Assembly: GCA_038231575.1 (NCBI GenBank)
Contig: JBBRLB010000005.1
Coordinates: forward strand, 13,558-77,557
Length of the DNA: 64,000 nt
Direction of reading: 5' to 3'
DNA from: CAITWF01 sp038231575
Lineage (GTDB): Bacteria; Verrucomicrobiota; Verrucomicrobiia; Opitutales; Opitutaceae
The position numbers and the translations under genes are program-made. The notes beneath the pieces are model-generated. The model did not search any database. It saw only the letters and a list, made by a program, of their open reading frames with translations, and had not been told where the DNA came from. This document shows, in pieces, positions 44,139 through 54,400 of the stretch; within the stretch, counting starts at the first letter, position 1, and every line of letters starts with the position of its first letter.

Positions 44139-47100
44139 ATGAGTCGGTTCCTGCGCCACCTCCCGCTGCTGTTCGCACCTTTGCTGGCCGCGCTGAGCGC
44201 TGCTCGCGGCAGTGAGATCGACTATTTGAATCTGACGTTGCCCGTGCTCGGCGATCACACGTTGCACGTGATCACGCCCACGCTGCTCGAGGTGGTGCGG
44301 CTCAATTCAAAGCCGCCCGGTGCGGCGCCGGTGGACAGTTGGGACTTCGTGGACGCAAGTGCCGTGTTTCACGCGCCGGCGCTCTCCCAATTCGCGGTCA
44401 CGGTCGACGGCGTCGCGGCCACGGTGACCGCCGTCGGCTTCAAACGCCGCCCCCTCTACGCGCCGGTGCTAATGCGCGATCTGCGGATCGAAAACAGTCT
44501 CTATCTCCAGCTCTCGGCCCCGATCGCAGACGGCCATGTCGTTGCCGTCACCAATCCCGGTGGCGCGCTTTGGTCCGCGGGCGAGATCTACACGGCGACC
44601 ACGGATCCGCTGCGCTACAGCCCGGCGATTCACGTCAATCAGGAAGGCTACGTCCCCGGCCTGCCGAAGAAGGCGATGATCGGTTTCTACCTGGGCAGTT
44701 TCGGTGAATTGAACGTCTCCGCCGCGCTCGGCTTCAAGATCGTCGCAGTCGGCACCGGCACGATCGCGTTGCAAGGGACGCTCACGTTGCGACCGGACGT
44801 CGGCTACGTCTACTCACCCACGCCTTACCAGAAAGTGCTCGAAGCGGATTTCAGCAGCGTCACCACGCCCGGAAAATACCAGCTCGTCGTGCCGGGCCTC
44901 GGTGCTTCGCTGCCGTTCGCGATCGACGAGGGCGTCGCGATGAGTTTTCTGCGGACCTACGCGCTCGGGCTCTACGAGCAACGCTGCGGCACCGACAACG
45001 TGATGCCGTTCACGCGTTTTGTGCACGACGCGTGTCACATCGCGCCCGCGGAAGTGCCGTGGCCGATGGGCAATTATTCGTTCACGTGGTCCACGATCGC
45101 CGGCAAGAATGGCGATATCGCGACCAACCCCCGCCACACCGCGCCCCAGCTCACGAGCGACGCGACCTCGCTCTATCCGTTCGTCACTCACGGCCTCGTC
45201 GATGTCGCGGGCGGCCATCACGACGCCGGCGACTACAGCAAATATACGATCAACAGCGCGGCGCTCGCGCACCTGCTGATGTTCACCGCTGATGCGATTC
45301 CCGGCGCGAGCGCCCTCGACAATCTCGGTCTGCCGCAAAGCGGCGATGGCATCAGCGATATTTTGCAGGAAGCGAAACAGGAGACCGATTACCTGGCGAA
45401 ACTGCAGGACGCCGACGGCGGTTTCTACTTCATTGTCTATCCGAAGACCCGCGAATATGAATCCAATGTGCTGCCGGAAAACGGCGACACGCAGGTCGTC
45501 TGGCCGAAAAATACCTCCGCCAGTGCCGCGGCCGTCGCCGCACTCGCGCAAGCTGCCTCCTCGCCGAAATTCAAGGCCGCCTACCCCGCCGTCGCCGCGC
45601 TCTACCTCAAAAAAGCAAAACTCGGCTGGCAGTTTCTGATCAACGCCATCGCCGCGCATGGCAAAGACGGTTCCTACCAGAAGATCACGTTTTACGGGGA
45701 CAACTACATGCATGACGACGAACTCGCGTGGGCCGCGTGCGAGATGTTTGTGGCGACGGGCGACGTGCAGTATCGGCAGAAGCTGTTCGAATGGTTTCCC
45801 GACCCGAGCGACTCGACCACGTTCCGCTGGGGCTGGTGGCGAATGTCCGAGTCGTGGGGCAATGCGATTCGCAGCTACGCGTTCGCCGTGCGCACCGGTC
45901 GGCTGACCGCCGGCCAGCTCGACGCCGCCTACCTCGCGAAGTGCGAGGCGCAGATTGTCGCGGCAGGCGACGATGCGCTGCGCTGGTCAAACCAGAATTC
46001 CTACGCCACGAGTTTTCCCGAGGAGACCAAGCACGTGCTCTCCGCCGGCTGGTATTTCTCGCTCGATCAGGCCTCGGACATGGCGACCGCTTACCAGATC
46101 ATCCCGAAGGCCGCCTACCTCGACGCGCTCGTGGGCAACATGAACTACGAAGCCGGCACTAATCCGGTGAACGTCTCCTACCTCACCGGCCTCGGCCAGA
46201 AACGTCAGCGCGAAATCGTCAGCCAGTATGCGCTGAACGATCGCCGCGTGCTGCCGCCTACCGGCATCCCGCTCGGTAATATCCAGACCACGTTCGCCTT
46301 CCTCGATCCCTATGGCAGCGAGTTGCGCGACCTGGTGTTTCCCTCGGACGGCGCGACGATCGCGCCGTTTGAATTCTACGACCGCTGGGCGGACAGTTTC
46401 AACGTCACGACGGAATACATCGGGGTAAACCAAGCGCGCAGCCTCCTCGCGCTCACCGTGCTCGCCACGCGCACGACGACGCAGACGCAGGTGTGGAAAT
46501 CCGGCGTCGCGCAAATCCTCACCCCCGTCCTCACCGCGCCGCTCGATGCGCCCACCACGCTCAGCGTGTCCGCCCCGGGCTTCGATCTGAGCGGCGCGCG
46601 CATCGTGTGGGAAGCGCGCGATCAGGAGCCTGCGTTCGGACCGACCTACACCATCTCGCCGAAGAACAACGGCACCCAATGGGTCGAGGCCGAGATCGCG
46701 CTGCCCGACGGCCGCCGGCTTTTTTCCGCGAGCACGTTCAACGCGAACAGCGCCACCGTGAACTGGGTCAACGGCGACGTGCCGCTCGGGGCGGCGGAGT
46801 TTTCCAGCGGCGGCGATGCCTGGACGTGGGGCGCGTTCTCCACGCCTTCCGGCCGTCCCGGTCATCGCAGCAACCTCGCCGCCGGCGAACACTCCCACTG
46901 GTTTCAAGGCGCGACCGCGACCGTCACGGTTGGCGTCGGCGACAAGATGTTTGCGTGGGTCTATCTCGATCCGGTCAACCCGCCGACGGAGATCCTGCTC
47001 TCGTGGGACGACGGCTCGGCCGAGCACCGCGCGTATTGGGGCGACAACACGATCACGTGGGGCACCAATAATTCCGCCGGACGCCGCTACGTCGGCGCGC

Positions 47101-50100
47101 TGCCCGCTGTGGGGCAATGGGTGCGGCTGAGCGTCGCAGCCAGCGCCGTCGGTCTCGAAGGCAGCACAGTCTCGGGCATGGGCTTCTCGCTCGTCGACGG
47201 GCGGGCGACGTGGGACACCGCGGGCATCGTGTCCGTCGTCGCCACCGCGCCAGCCATCACCACGCAGCCCCAGGCGCAAACGGTCGTCGCCGGCGCCAAC
47301 GCCACCTTCACCGTCGCGGCGACCGGCACCGCTCCGCTCGTCTATCGGTGGACGCGAAACACCGTCACCATTCCGGGCGCGACCGCCGCGACGCTCTTGC
47401 TCACGGCCGTTTCCGCCGCCAACGCCGGCAGCTACGCCGTCGAGGTTTCCAACAGCGCCGGCATCACGCCGTCGACCGCCGCGATTCTCACCGTGAGCGC
47501 GGCGTCAGGTGCACCCGTCATTTCGCTGCAACCCGTGAGCCAGGCGATCGCAGTCGGACAAGCGGTGTCCTTCGTCCTCACGGCCACGGGCAGCCCGACG
47601 CCAACGTTTCAGTGGCGCAAGAACAGCGTCGTGATTTCCGGCGCGACGAGCGCGACCTTCACCCTCGCGAGCGCGCAGACCACCGACGCCGCGAATTTCG
47701 ACTGTGTCGTGACGAACACCGCCGGGACCGCGACTTCCGTCGTCGCCCAACTCACCGTGACGCCGGCGTTCACGACCCAACCGCTATCGCAAGTCATCGC
47801 GGCCGGCTCGAACGCCACCCTCACCTCGGCGGCCGTCGGCGCGCCGCCCCTCACTTATCAATGGAAACGCAACGGCCTGCCCATCGCCGGCGCGACGTCC
47901 GCGAGTTACACGATCACGAGTGCCGCGCCCGTGCGCGACAATGGCTGGTATCAACTGGTCGCCACCAACGGCAGCGGCGCGGCGGTCAGCGCGACGGCAT
48001 TCGTGAACGTCGCGGCCGGGCCGACGCAAATCGTGGCGTGGGGCGGAAACACCGAGGGAGAAACCACGGTGCCGGGCGGGTTAATCGATGCCGTGTCGAT
48101 TGCCGCGGGTGGCGCGCACGCGGTGGCGTTGCGCGCGAACGGCACCGTCGTCGCCTGGGGGCGCAACGTGGAGGGACAGACCACCGTGCCCGGCGGCTTG
48201 AGCAATGTCGTCGGCCTCGCCGCCGGCAACGCCCACACGGTCGCGTTGAAAAGCGACGGCAGCGTCGTCGCCTGGGGCTCGAATGACCATGGGCAGTCGA
48301 GCGTTCCCGGAGGATTGAGCAATGTCGTGAGCATCGCCGCGGGCGGCTATCACACCGTCGCGCTCAAAGCCGACGGCACGCTCGTCGCTTGGGGCGACAA
48401 CGGCTCGGGCCAAACCGCCATCCCCGTCGCGCTCGCCAGCATCATCGCCATCTCGGCGGGTGGCGCCCACACCGTGGCGTTGAAGAACGACGGCACCGTC
48501 GTCGCGTGGGGTTACAACGGCTCAGGCCAGGCCATCGTGCCGGCCGCGCTGACCAGCGTCGCGGGCATCTCCGCCGGCTCTTATCACACCGTCGCGCTCA
48601 AGACCGACGGCACCGTCGTCGCCTGGGGCTGGAACGGCTACGGCCAGACGAGCGTGCCGGTGAGTTTGAATTTGATCGCCGGCATCAGTGCCGGTGGCTC
48701 GCACACCGCCGCGCAAAAACTCGATGGTTCCGTCGTCACGTGGGGCGACAACAGCTCCGGTCAGCTCACCGTGCCGGCCAACACGAGCAACGTTCTCCGT
48801 CTCGCGGCCGGCGGCGATCATACGATCGCGCTGCGCGACGCCCGCCTCCTGCCCGTCATCACCACCCAGCCCGTCGGGCAGTCGGTGCTCGCCACGCAGT
48901 CCGTCACATTTTCCGTCGTGGTGACCGGCACGCCGGCTCCGACTCTGCAGTGGCGCAAGAACGGCACCCCGATCGTCGGCGCGACCAACGCGAGCTTCAC
49001 GATCGCGGCAGTCGTCGTCGCCGACGCGGGCAATTACGATGTGCTCGTGACGAACTCCGTCAGCACCGTCACCAGCGCGACCGCGATCCTCGCGATCGGC
49101 AAAGCCACTCCGACCCTCGCGTGGGGCACGCCAAGTGCGATCGCTTACGGCGTGGCGTTGTCCGCGACGCAACTCAACGCCACGGCGAGCGTGCCCGGTG
49201 CGTTCGTCTACAACCCGCTCGCGGGCGTCGTGCTCGCCGCGGGCGCCGGACAGACGCTCGCCGTCACGTTCACGCCCACCGACACCGCCAACTACACCAC
49301 CGCCACGCGCACGACGACACTCACCGTCACCCCGAATTTCGCGTCGTGGGCGTCGGGAAAATTCACCGGCCCCGAGTTGCTCGATCCCGCCAAGAGCGGG
49401 CCCAACGCCGTCTTCGGCCTCGATGGTTTTCCGAATCTCGTGAAATACGCGCTCGGCCTCGAGCCGAAGCAGGACATTGTCGCCGGCCTCCCCGAGGTCA
49501 GCGTGCAGGGCACAGACTGGGTCGAGACCTACACCCGCCCGAGCGCGCTCGGCGATGTGGTCTACACCGTCGAGGTCTCGACGAATCTCGCGACGTGGAC
49601 GACCACGGGAGTGATCCACGAGTTCGTCTCGACCGCCGGCAGCATCGAGACGTGGCGGGCGCGTTACGCCCTCGCCTCCGCGACCAACCTTTTCTTCCGG
49701 TTGAAAATCGTGCGCGCCACCGACACCGCTTACGCTCCTCCCGTCGGCGGCCTCACGATCAACGCCCCCGCCGCGCAGTCCACGTCGGTGTCGTTGCCGC
49801 TGCTGCACGCTTCGGTGGGCGCGGGCACGATGCTGGGCCGCATCGGCGCCGTGGGCGTGAATTACCTCGATGTGACGGCGGCCGGTTGGACTCCGGGCGG
49901 ACTCTCCAAGTCCGCGAACCCCTATTATGTGCGCTTCCGCACGGGTGCGCTCGCCGGCCGCGTGATGCTCGTGGCGTCCACCGCCAATACCGCGACGCGC
50001 CTGTTCCTCAGCACCGACGGCACCGATCTCACGGCGGCGGGCGTCGTGACGGGCGCGCAGGGCGATGCGTTCGAACTCGTCCTCGCCGACACGCTCAGTT

Positions 50101-50702
50101 CGCTCTTCGGCAGCAGCACGCTCCAAGGGGGCGCGACCGACACCGCGGCTGACACCGTGCAAGTGTGGGGCGGGGGCTCCTGGATTATTTTTTATTACAA
50201 CACCACGCGGCTCCGCTGGGAGAACAGCACCGACACCGCCGCGAGTCTGACGCGGGATAATTTCGTGCTGCGACCCGACCGCGGCGTCATGCTCACGCGG
50301 CGCGCGGCGACCGCCCTGAAAATGTATGTGACCGGTCGCGTGCCGGAGATCGCGCCGCGGATCTTCCATTCGCGGCCCGGCAATACCTTCGCGAGCGCCG
50401 GTGTGCCGGCCGACGTCACCCTCGGAACACTGGCCCTGCAAACGCAGGCCGGTTGGCAGACGGCGGCGACCCCCGCGGCCGCAACCACGACCGCCGATCT
50501 CGTGCAGATCTGGGGTGGCGGATCATGGCTTTATTTCTACTACGATTCGACGCTCGGCTACTGGCGCAATACGACCGACGTGCCCGCCAGCCTGAGTCGA
50601 AACACCTTCGCGGTTCCCGCCGGCCGGCCGATGATGATTCGCCGGCTCACCTCCGGCACGACGCTCCTGAATCTCGCCAAACCTTATTCCATCGCGCAAT
50701 GA
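44139..50702 (+). CDS. Giant secreted GH9 cellulase with Ig-like, RCC1 and TIGR02597-like domains
   Basis: A 2187-residue secreted protein. Signal peptide to about residue 26; CelD-type Ig domain at about 160-265 (HVNQEGYVPGLPKKAMIG); GH9 catalytic domain at about 268-780 with GGHHDAGDYSKYTINSA (catalytic Asp residues near 362-365), SNPVN-type NPVNVSYLTGLG, and a late Glu in TTEYIGVNQA. Next a CBM-like domain (about 850-1035), three Ig-like domains (about 1038-1295), seven RCC1/beta-propeller repeats (AWGxNxxGQTxVPGGL, about 1297-1565), another Ig domain, an MBG domain, and a tandem TIGR02597-like C-terminus (SWIIFYYNTT and SWLYFYYDST). It should hydrolyse beta-1,4-glucans outside the cell. 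Confidence 0.9.
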   Translation: MSRFLRHLPLLFAPLLAALSAARGSEIDYLNLTLPVLGDHTLHVITPTLLEVVRLNSKPPGAAPVDSWDFVDASAVFHAPALSQFAVTVDGVAATVTAVGFKRRPLYAPVLMRDLRIENSLYLQLSAPIADGHVVAVTNPGGALWSAGEIYTATTDPLRYSPAIHVNQEGYVPGLPKKAMIGFYLGSFGELNVSAALGFKIVAVGTGTIALQGTLTLRPDVGYVYSPTPYQKVLEADFSSVTTPGKYQLVVPGLGASLPFAIDEGVAMSFLRTYALGLYEQRCGTDNVMPFTRFVHDACHIAPAEVPWPMGNYSFTWSTIAGKNGDIATNPRHTAPQLTSDATSLYPFVTHGLVDVAGGHHDAGDYSKYTINSAALAHLLMFTADAIPGASALDNLGLPQSGDGISDILQEAKQETDYLAKLQDADGGFYFIVYPKTREYESNVLPENGDTQVVWPKNTSASAAAVAALAQAASSPKFKAAYPAVAALYLKKAKLGWQFLINAIAAHGKDGSYQKITFYGDNYMHDDELAWAACEMFVATGDVQYRQKLFEWFPDPSDSTTFRWGWWRMSESWGNAIRSYAFAVRTGRLTAGQLDAAYLAKCEAQIVAAGDDALRWSNQNSYATSFPEETKHVLSAGWYFSLDQASDMATAYQIIPKAAYLDALVGNMNYEAGTNPVNVSYLTGLGQKRQREIVSQYALNDRRVLPPTGIPLGNIQTTFAFLDPYGSELRDLVFPSDGATIAPFEFYDRWADSFNVTTEYIGVNQARSLLALTVLATRTTTQTQVWKSGVAQILTPVLTAPLDAPTTLSVSAPGFDLSGARIVWEARDQEPAFGPTYTISPKNNGTQWVEAEIALPDGRRLFSASTFNANSATVNWVNGDVPLGAAEFSSGGDAWTWGAFSTPSGRPGHRSNLAAGEHSHWFQGATATVTVGVGDKMFAWVYLDPVNPPTEILLSWDDGSAEHRAYWGDNTITWGTNNSAGRRYVGALPAVGQWVRLSVAASAVGLEGSTVSGMGFSLVDGRATWDTAGIVSVVATAPAITTQPQAQTVVAGANATFTVAATGTAPLVYRWTRNTVTIPGATAATLLLTAVSAANAGSYAVEVSNSAGITPSTAAILTVSAASGAPVISLQPVSQAIAVGQAVSFVLTATGSPTPTFQWRKNSVVISGATSATFTLASAQTTDAANFDCVVTNTAGTATSVVAQLTVTPAFTTQPLSQVIAAGSNATLTSAAVGAPPLTYQWKRNGLPIAGATSASYTITSAAPVRDNGWYQLVATNGSGAAVSATAFVNVAAGPTQIVAWGGNTEGETTVPGGLIDAVSIAAGGAHAVALRANGTVVAWGRNVEGQTTVPGGLSNVVGLAAGNAHTVALKSDGSVVAWGSNDHGQSSVPGGLSNVVSIAAGGYHTVALKADGTLVAWGDNGSGQTAIPVALASIIAISAGGAHTVALKNDGTVVAWGYNGSGQAIVPAALTSVAGISAGSYHTVALKTDGTVVAWGWNGYGQTSVPVSLNLIAGISAGGSHTAAQKLDGSVVTWGDNSSGQLTVPANTSNVLRLAAGGDHTIALRDARLLPVITTQPVGQSVLATQSVTFSVVVTGTPAPTLQWRKNGTPIVGATNASFTIAAVVVADAGNYDVLVTNSVSTVTSATAILAIGKATPTLAWGTPSAIAYGVALSATQLNATASVPGAFVYNPLAGVVLAAGAGQTLAVTFTPTDTANYTTATRTTTLTVTPNFASWASGKFTGPELLDPAKSGPNAVFGLDGFPNLVKYALGLEPKQDIVAGLPEVSVQGTDWVETYTRPSALGDVVYTVEVSTNLATWTTTGVIHEFVSTAGSIETWRARYALASATNLFFRLKIVRATDTAYAPPVGGLTINAPAAQSTSVSLPLLHASVGAGTMLGRIGAVGVNYLDVTAAGWTPGGLSKSANPYYVRFRTGALAGRVMLVASTANTATRLFLSTDGTDLTAAGVVTGAQGDAFELVLADTLSSLFGSSTLQGGATDTAADTVQVWGGGSWIIFYYNTTRLRWENSTDTAASLTRDNFVLRPDRGVMLTRRAATALKMYVTGRVPEIAPRIFHSRPGNTFASAGVPADVTLGTLALQTQAGWQTAATPAAATTTADLVQIWGGGSWLYFYYDSTLGYWRNTTDVPASLSRNTFAVPAGRPMMIRRLTSGTTLLNLAKPYSIAQ

Positions 50703-50750
50703 ACCCCGCGAACGCACGGCCGCCCAGCGCTCCGCTCAAGCGTGCAGAGG

Positions 50751-50764
50751 GGTTGAAACCCCAT
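50751..50764 (+). promoter_or_regulatory. Upstream motif, copy before the PEP-CTERM gene
   Basis: Reads GGTTGAAACCCCAT, 18 bp before ATG 50783 or 72 bp before GTG 50837. It is a symmetric variant (GGGGTT..AACCCC). Confidence 0.55.
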
Positions 50765-50836
50765 AGCGCCGACGAGACCCGCATGCGACTATCAACCGGC
50801 GAGCCTCCGTCCCGGCGGTCTCGCCCCACCCACCTT

Positions 50837-51448
50837 GTGAAAAAATACTGCCGCGTTTTCCCTCTCCTCCTCGCTCTGCTGGCGGCCAAAGCCGCCGCGC
50901 AGACCATCGTGCTGGATGATTTCACCACCGGCGTCCAAGCCGGCGAAGGTTCGGTGATTGGTGGATCCACCTGGGTAGGTCAGGTGACCCAATCCGCCAC
51001 GACGATCACCATCGGTGGCACGGCGCGCGACGACAACGGCTGGCGCGCGAGCGGCCTCACCTCCTTCGACGCCTCGGCGATGCAATTCATCACCGTCACC
51101 GGCCTGTTCGATCCGACTAACGCCGCCACGTCGTTCAACGTCGAGTTCGTCGACGTGTTTTCCGCCACCCAGGCTTTCTCAATTTCCTCGTCCGCGTTTA
51201 CGTCCAGCATGACGACGGTCAACATTCCCATTGGAGCTTGGTCGGGCATCGATCCCACCCAACTCAACGGCTGGACCATCGGCGGGGGCAACTTCGCCAC
51301 CACCGGCCCCGTGTTTCGCATGACCCTGGATCAACTCGCGTTGACCTCCGCCATCCCCGAGCCGGCCACCGCCGCTCTTCTGGCCGGCGTCGTGACGGCG
51401 GGTTTCGCCTGGTGGCGTCGGCGGGCCCGCCCTTCCAGGATGGGCTGA
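50837..51448 (+). CDS. PEP-CTERM-anchored secreted protein
   Basis: A protein of about 203 residues with a signal peptide (LLLALLAAKAAA, cut before QTIVLDD) and a C-terminal sorting signal: Pro-Glu-Pro (IPEPATAALLAG), a hydrophobic helix and the basic RRRARP tail. Exosortase cuts such tails, so the protein is bound for the cell surface or the EPS layer. No exosortase gene is in this window. Body function unknown; it looks like a beta-sandwich. The start is uncertain (ATG 50783 or GTG 50837). Confidence 0.85.
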   Translation: MKKYCRVFPLLLALLAAKAAAQTIVLDDFTTGVQAGEGSVIGGSTWVGQVTQSATTITIGGTARDDNGWRASGLTSFDASAMQFITVTGLFDPTNAATSFNVEFVDVFSATQAFSISSSAFTSSMTTVNIPIGAWSGIDPTQLNGWTIGGGNFATTGPVFRMTLDQLALTSAIPEPATAALLAGVVTAGFAWWRRRARPSRMG

Positions 51449-51457
51449 TTGCCCCAT
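51444..51457 (+). promoter_or_regulatory. Upstream motif, copy before the PQQ-dehydrogenase fusion
   Basis: Reads GCTGATTGCCCCAT, overlapping the end of the PEP-CTERM gene. It is 33 bp before GTG 51491. Confidence 0.5.
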
Positions 51458-51490
51458 GCACGATTTCTGAGACCGCGTGTCTCCGTCTCG

Positions 51491-54400
51491 GTGGCCTCTC
51501 CCCAGTTTCTGCCTATCTCCTTCTCATTCTGTCTGCGCGCGACGCTCCGGTTTGTCCTGCTCCTGCTGGGCGCGGCCTTTGCCCTGCCCTCTGCGCACGC
51601 GCAGCCTTACGGGGTCGCGACGCGGCCGACCATCGGTCCCTATCTGAACAGTGCCCTGCCCTCCGGTGCGCCCGTGGCCGCCGGCGCTTGGCAGACCGTG
51701 AAGGCATTTCCGAATCTGACGTTCCAGACCCCGACGTTTCTGGTCGCGGAGCCGAACAGCAACCGCCTCCTCGTCGGCGGCGACCAAGGCATCATCTGGG
51801 CCTTCGACAACAACCCCAACACCACGAGCAAGAGCGTCTATCTCGATCTCACCGCGCACTGCCAGGGCTTCAACGGGTCGGGCCTGCTCGGCCTCGCCTT
51901 CCATCCAGAATACGGCAAGGCCGGCTCGCCGAATCGCGGCTTCCTTTACGTCTTCTATCAATACACGCCCGGCCCGGTGAAAGGTTCACCGAGTGCGCTC
52001 CCCGATAATTACACGACGCCTTCTTATATGCGCCTCTCGCGCTTCTGGGTGCAGGACGGCTACTTCACCGCCGATCTGTCGTCCGAGTTTGTCCTGTTCA
52101 ACCAATTCGATCGCGATCTGTGGCACGGCGGCGGCGGCATGTTTTTCGGGCCGGACGGATTCCTCTGGGTGACCGTCGGCGATGAGGGCGGACAGGCCGA
52201 CGAATACGGCCAGAGCCAGCGCGTTGATCTCGGGCTCTTCGGCGGCGTGTTACGGATCGACGTGGATAACATTCCGAGCCGCAGCCATCCGATCCGCCGG
52301 CAACCCCGCAGTGCCTTGATCCCGCCCGCCGGCTGGCCCGCCACCTACAGCTCCGGCTATTCGATTCCCAACGACAATCCGTTCCTCGATCCCAGCGGCG
52401 GCAATCTCGAGGAGTTCTGGTGCATCGGGCTGCGCAGCCCGCATCGCATGACCCAGGATCCTCTCAGCGGCCAGATCTGGCTCGGGGACGTCGGCAATGG
52501 CGGTTGGGAGGAACTCGATCTCATTCAAAAGGGCGCCAACTACCAATGGCCGTGGCGCGAGGGTGACCATCCCGGCTTCAAGCCCCTGCCCGCGGCCGTC
52601 ATCGGCACCAGCACGGCGCCATTTTATAATTACTCCCACGACAAGGGGAACAACTGTATCATCGGTGGCTACGTCTATCGCGGCGCGCAATTTGCCGCGC
52701 AGCTCACCGGCCGCTACATTTTCGGCGACAACATTTCCAACCGCATCTGGGCTTTGGACCCCTACGGCCCGCCCACGCAGATCGCCACCGAGTTCGCGAC
52801 GCTTCCGCCCGGCGTGGAATATGTCGGTGGCCTCTCTTCCTTCGGACTCGATCGCAACAACGAGCTCTACATGTGCACGACCGGCCAGAGCGCTTCCATC
52901 TACAAGCTGCAGTATTCGGGTCCACCCACCCAGCCGATGCCACTGCTGCTGTCGCAAACCGGCGCGTTCTCGGACGTGAGGACCCTTACGCCAGCGCCCG
53001 GCGTCATTCCCTACACCGTCAACGTCCCGTTCTGGTCCGACGCCGCCGCGAAGACCCGCTGGATGGCGGTGCCGACGGGCACGACGATCTCGTTTTCGCC
53101 GACCGGCGAGTGGGTCTTTCCGCCGGGCACGGTTTTCATCAAACACTTCGAGCTGCCCGTCGACGATCGCAACCCGGCGATCAAGCGGCGGCTCGAGACG
53201 CGGCTGATTGTGCGCGATGCCGGCAACGAAATTTATGCGGCCACCTACAAATGGCGCGCGGACAACAGCGACGCGGATTTGCTGCCCGGCGGCCTGAGCG
53301 AAACCATCACGATCGCCACCGCGACCGGCACGCGAACCCAGACGTGGGACTACCCTTCTCCGCGTGACTGCCTCGTCTGCCACAATCCCAATGCCAAATC
53401 CATCCTCGGGGTGAAGACGCGCCAGCTCAACGGGACCTTCACTTATCCGGCGACCGGCGTGACCGACAATCAGCTCCGCACGCTTAGCCACATTGGCTTC
53501 TTTGATCCCGCGGTCAGCGAGAGCGGCATGGCCACCTATTCGAAACTGGTCCCGGCGACGGACACGTCCGCCTCGATCGCCACACGACTGCGCTCCTATC
53601 TCGACGCCAACTGCGCGCAGTGCCACCGCCCGAATGGCGGCCAGACTTTTTGGGACGCGCGTTTCGATACGCCGCTCGAAGCGCAGGGCATCGTCAATGG
53701 TCCACTCTTGAACAACCTGGGGCTCGCCGATGCGCGCATCGTGGTGCCGGGCAATCCTGCCCGTTCGATGCTTTACCTGAAGATGCATTCCACCGGCGTC
53801 GATCGGATGCCGCCGATCGGACGCAATCTCATCGACGATTCGGCGGTCGCGCTCCTGTTGGACTTCATCACCCACCTGAGCACCGATCCCGTGGGCCAGG
53901 TGCCCGGGCATCTCACCAACATTTCCGGCCGTGCCATCGCGGGCACCGGCAATCAAACGCTCACCGCCGGATTCGTCGTCGGCGGTTCCGATTCGAAAAC
54001 GCTCCTCGTCCGCGGGATCGGTCCGGCCTTGCTGGCGTTCGGACTGCGCGATGCGTTGCTGGACACCTCCCTCAAGGTCCTGAACTCGCAGGGTTCGACC
54101 GTCCTCGTGAACGACAATTGGGGCGACGGCGGAAACGCCGCGCCGATCTCGGCGACGGCCGCCAGCCTCGGCGCCTTTGCCTTGCCCGCGGGCAGCCGGG
54201 ATGCCGCCACGCTCATCACGCTCTATCCCGGCGCCTACACCGCCCAGCTCACCGGCGTCAACGCCACGAGCGGCGTCGCCCTCGCCGAAGTTTACGACGC
54301 CAACCCGTCCTCGACGGCGACCGTGCTGCGAAATTTTTCGCTGCGCACCCAGGTCGGCACCGACGCGAGCATCCTGATCGCCGGCTTTGTCGTCGGCGGC

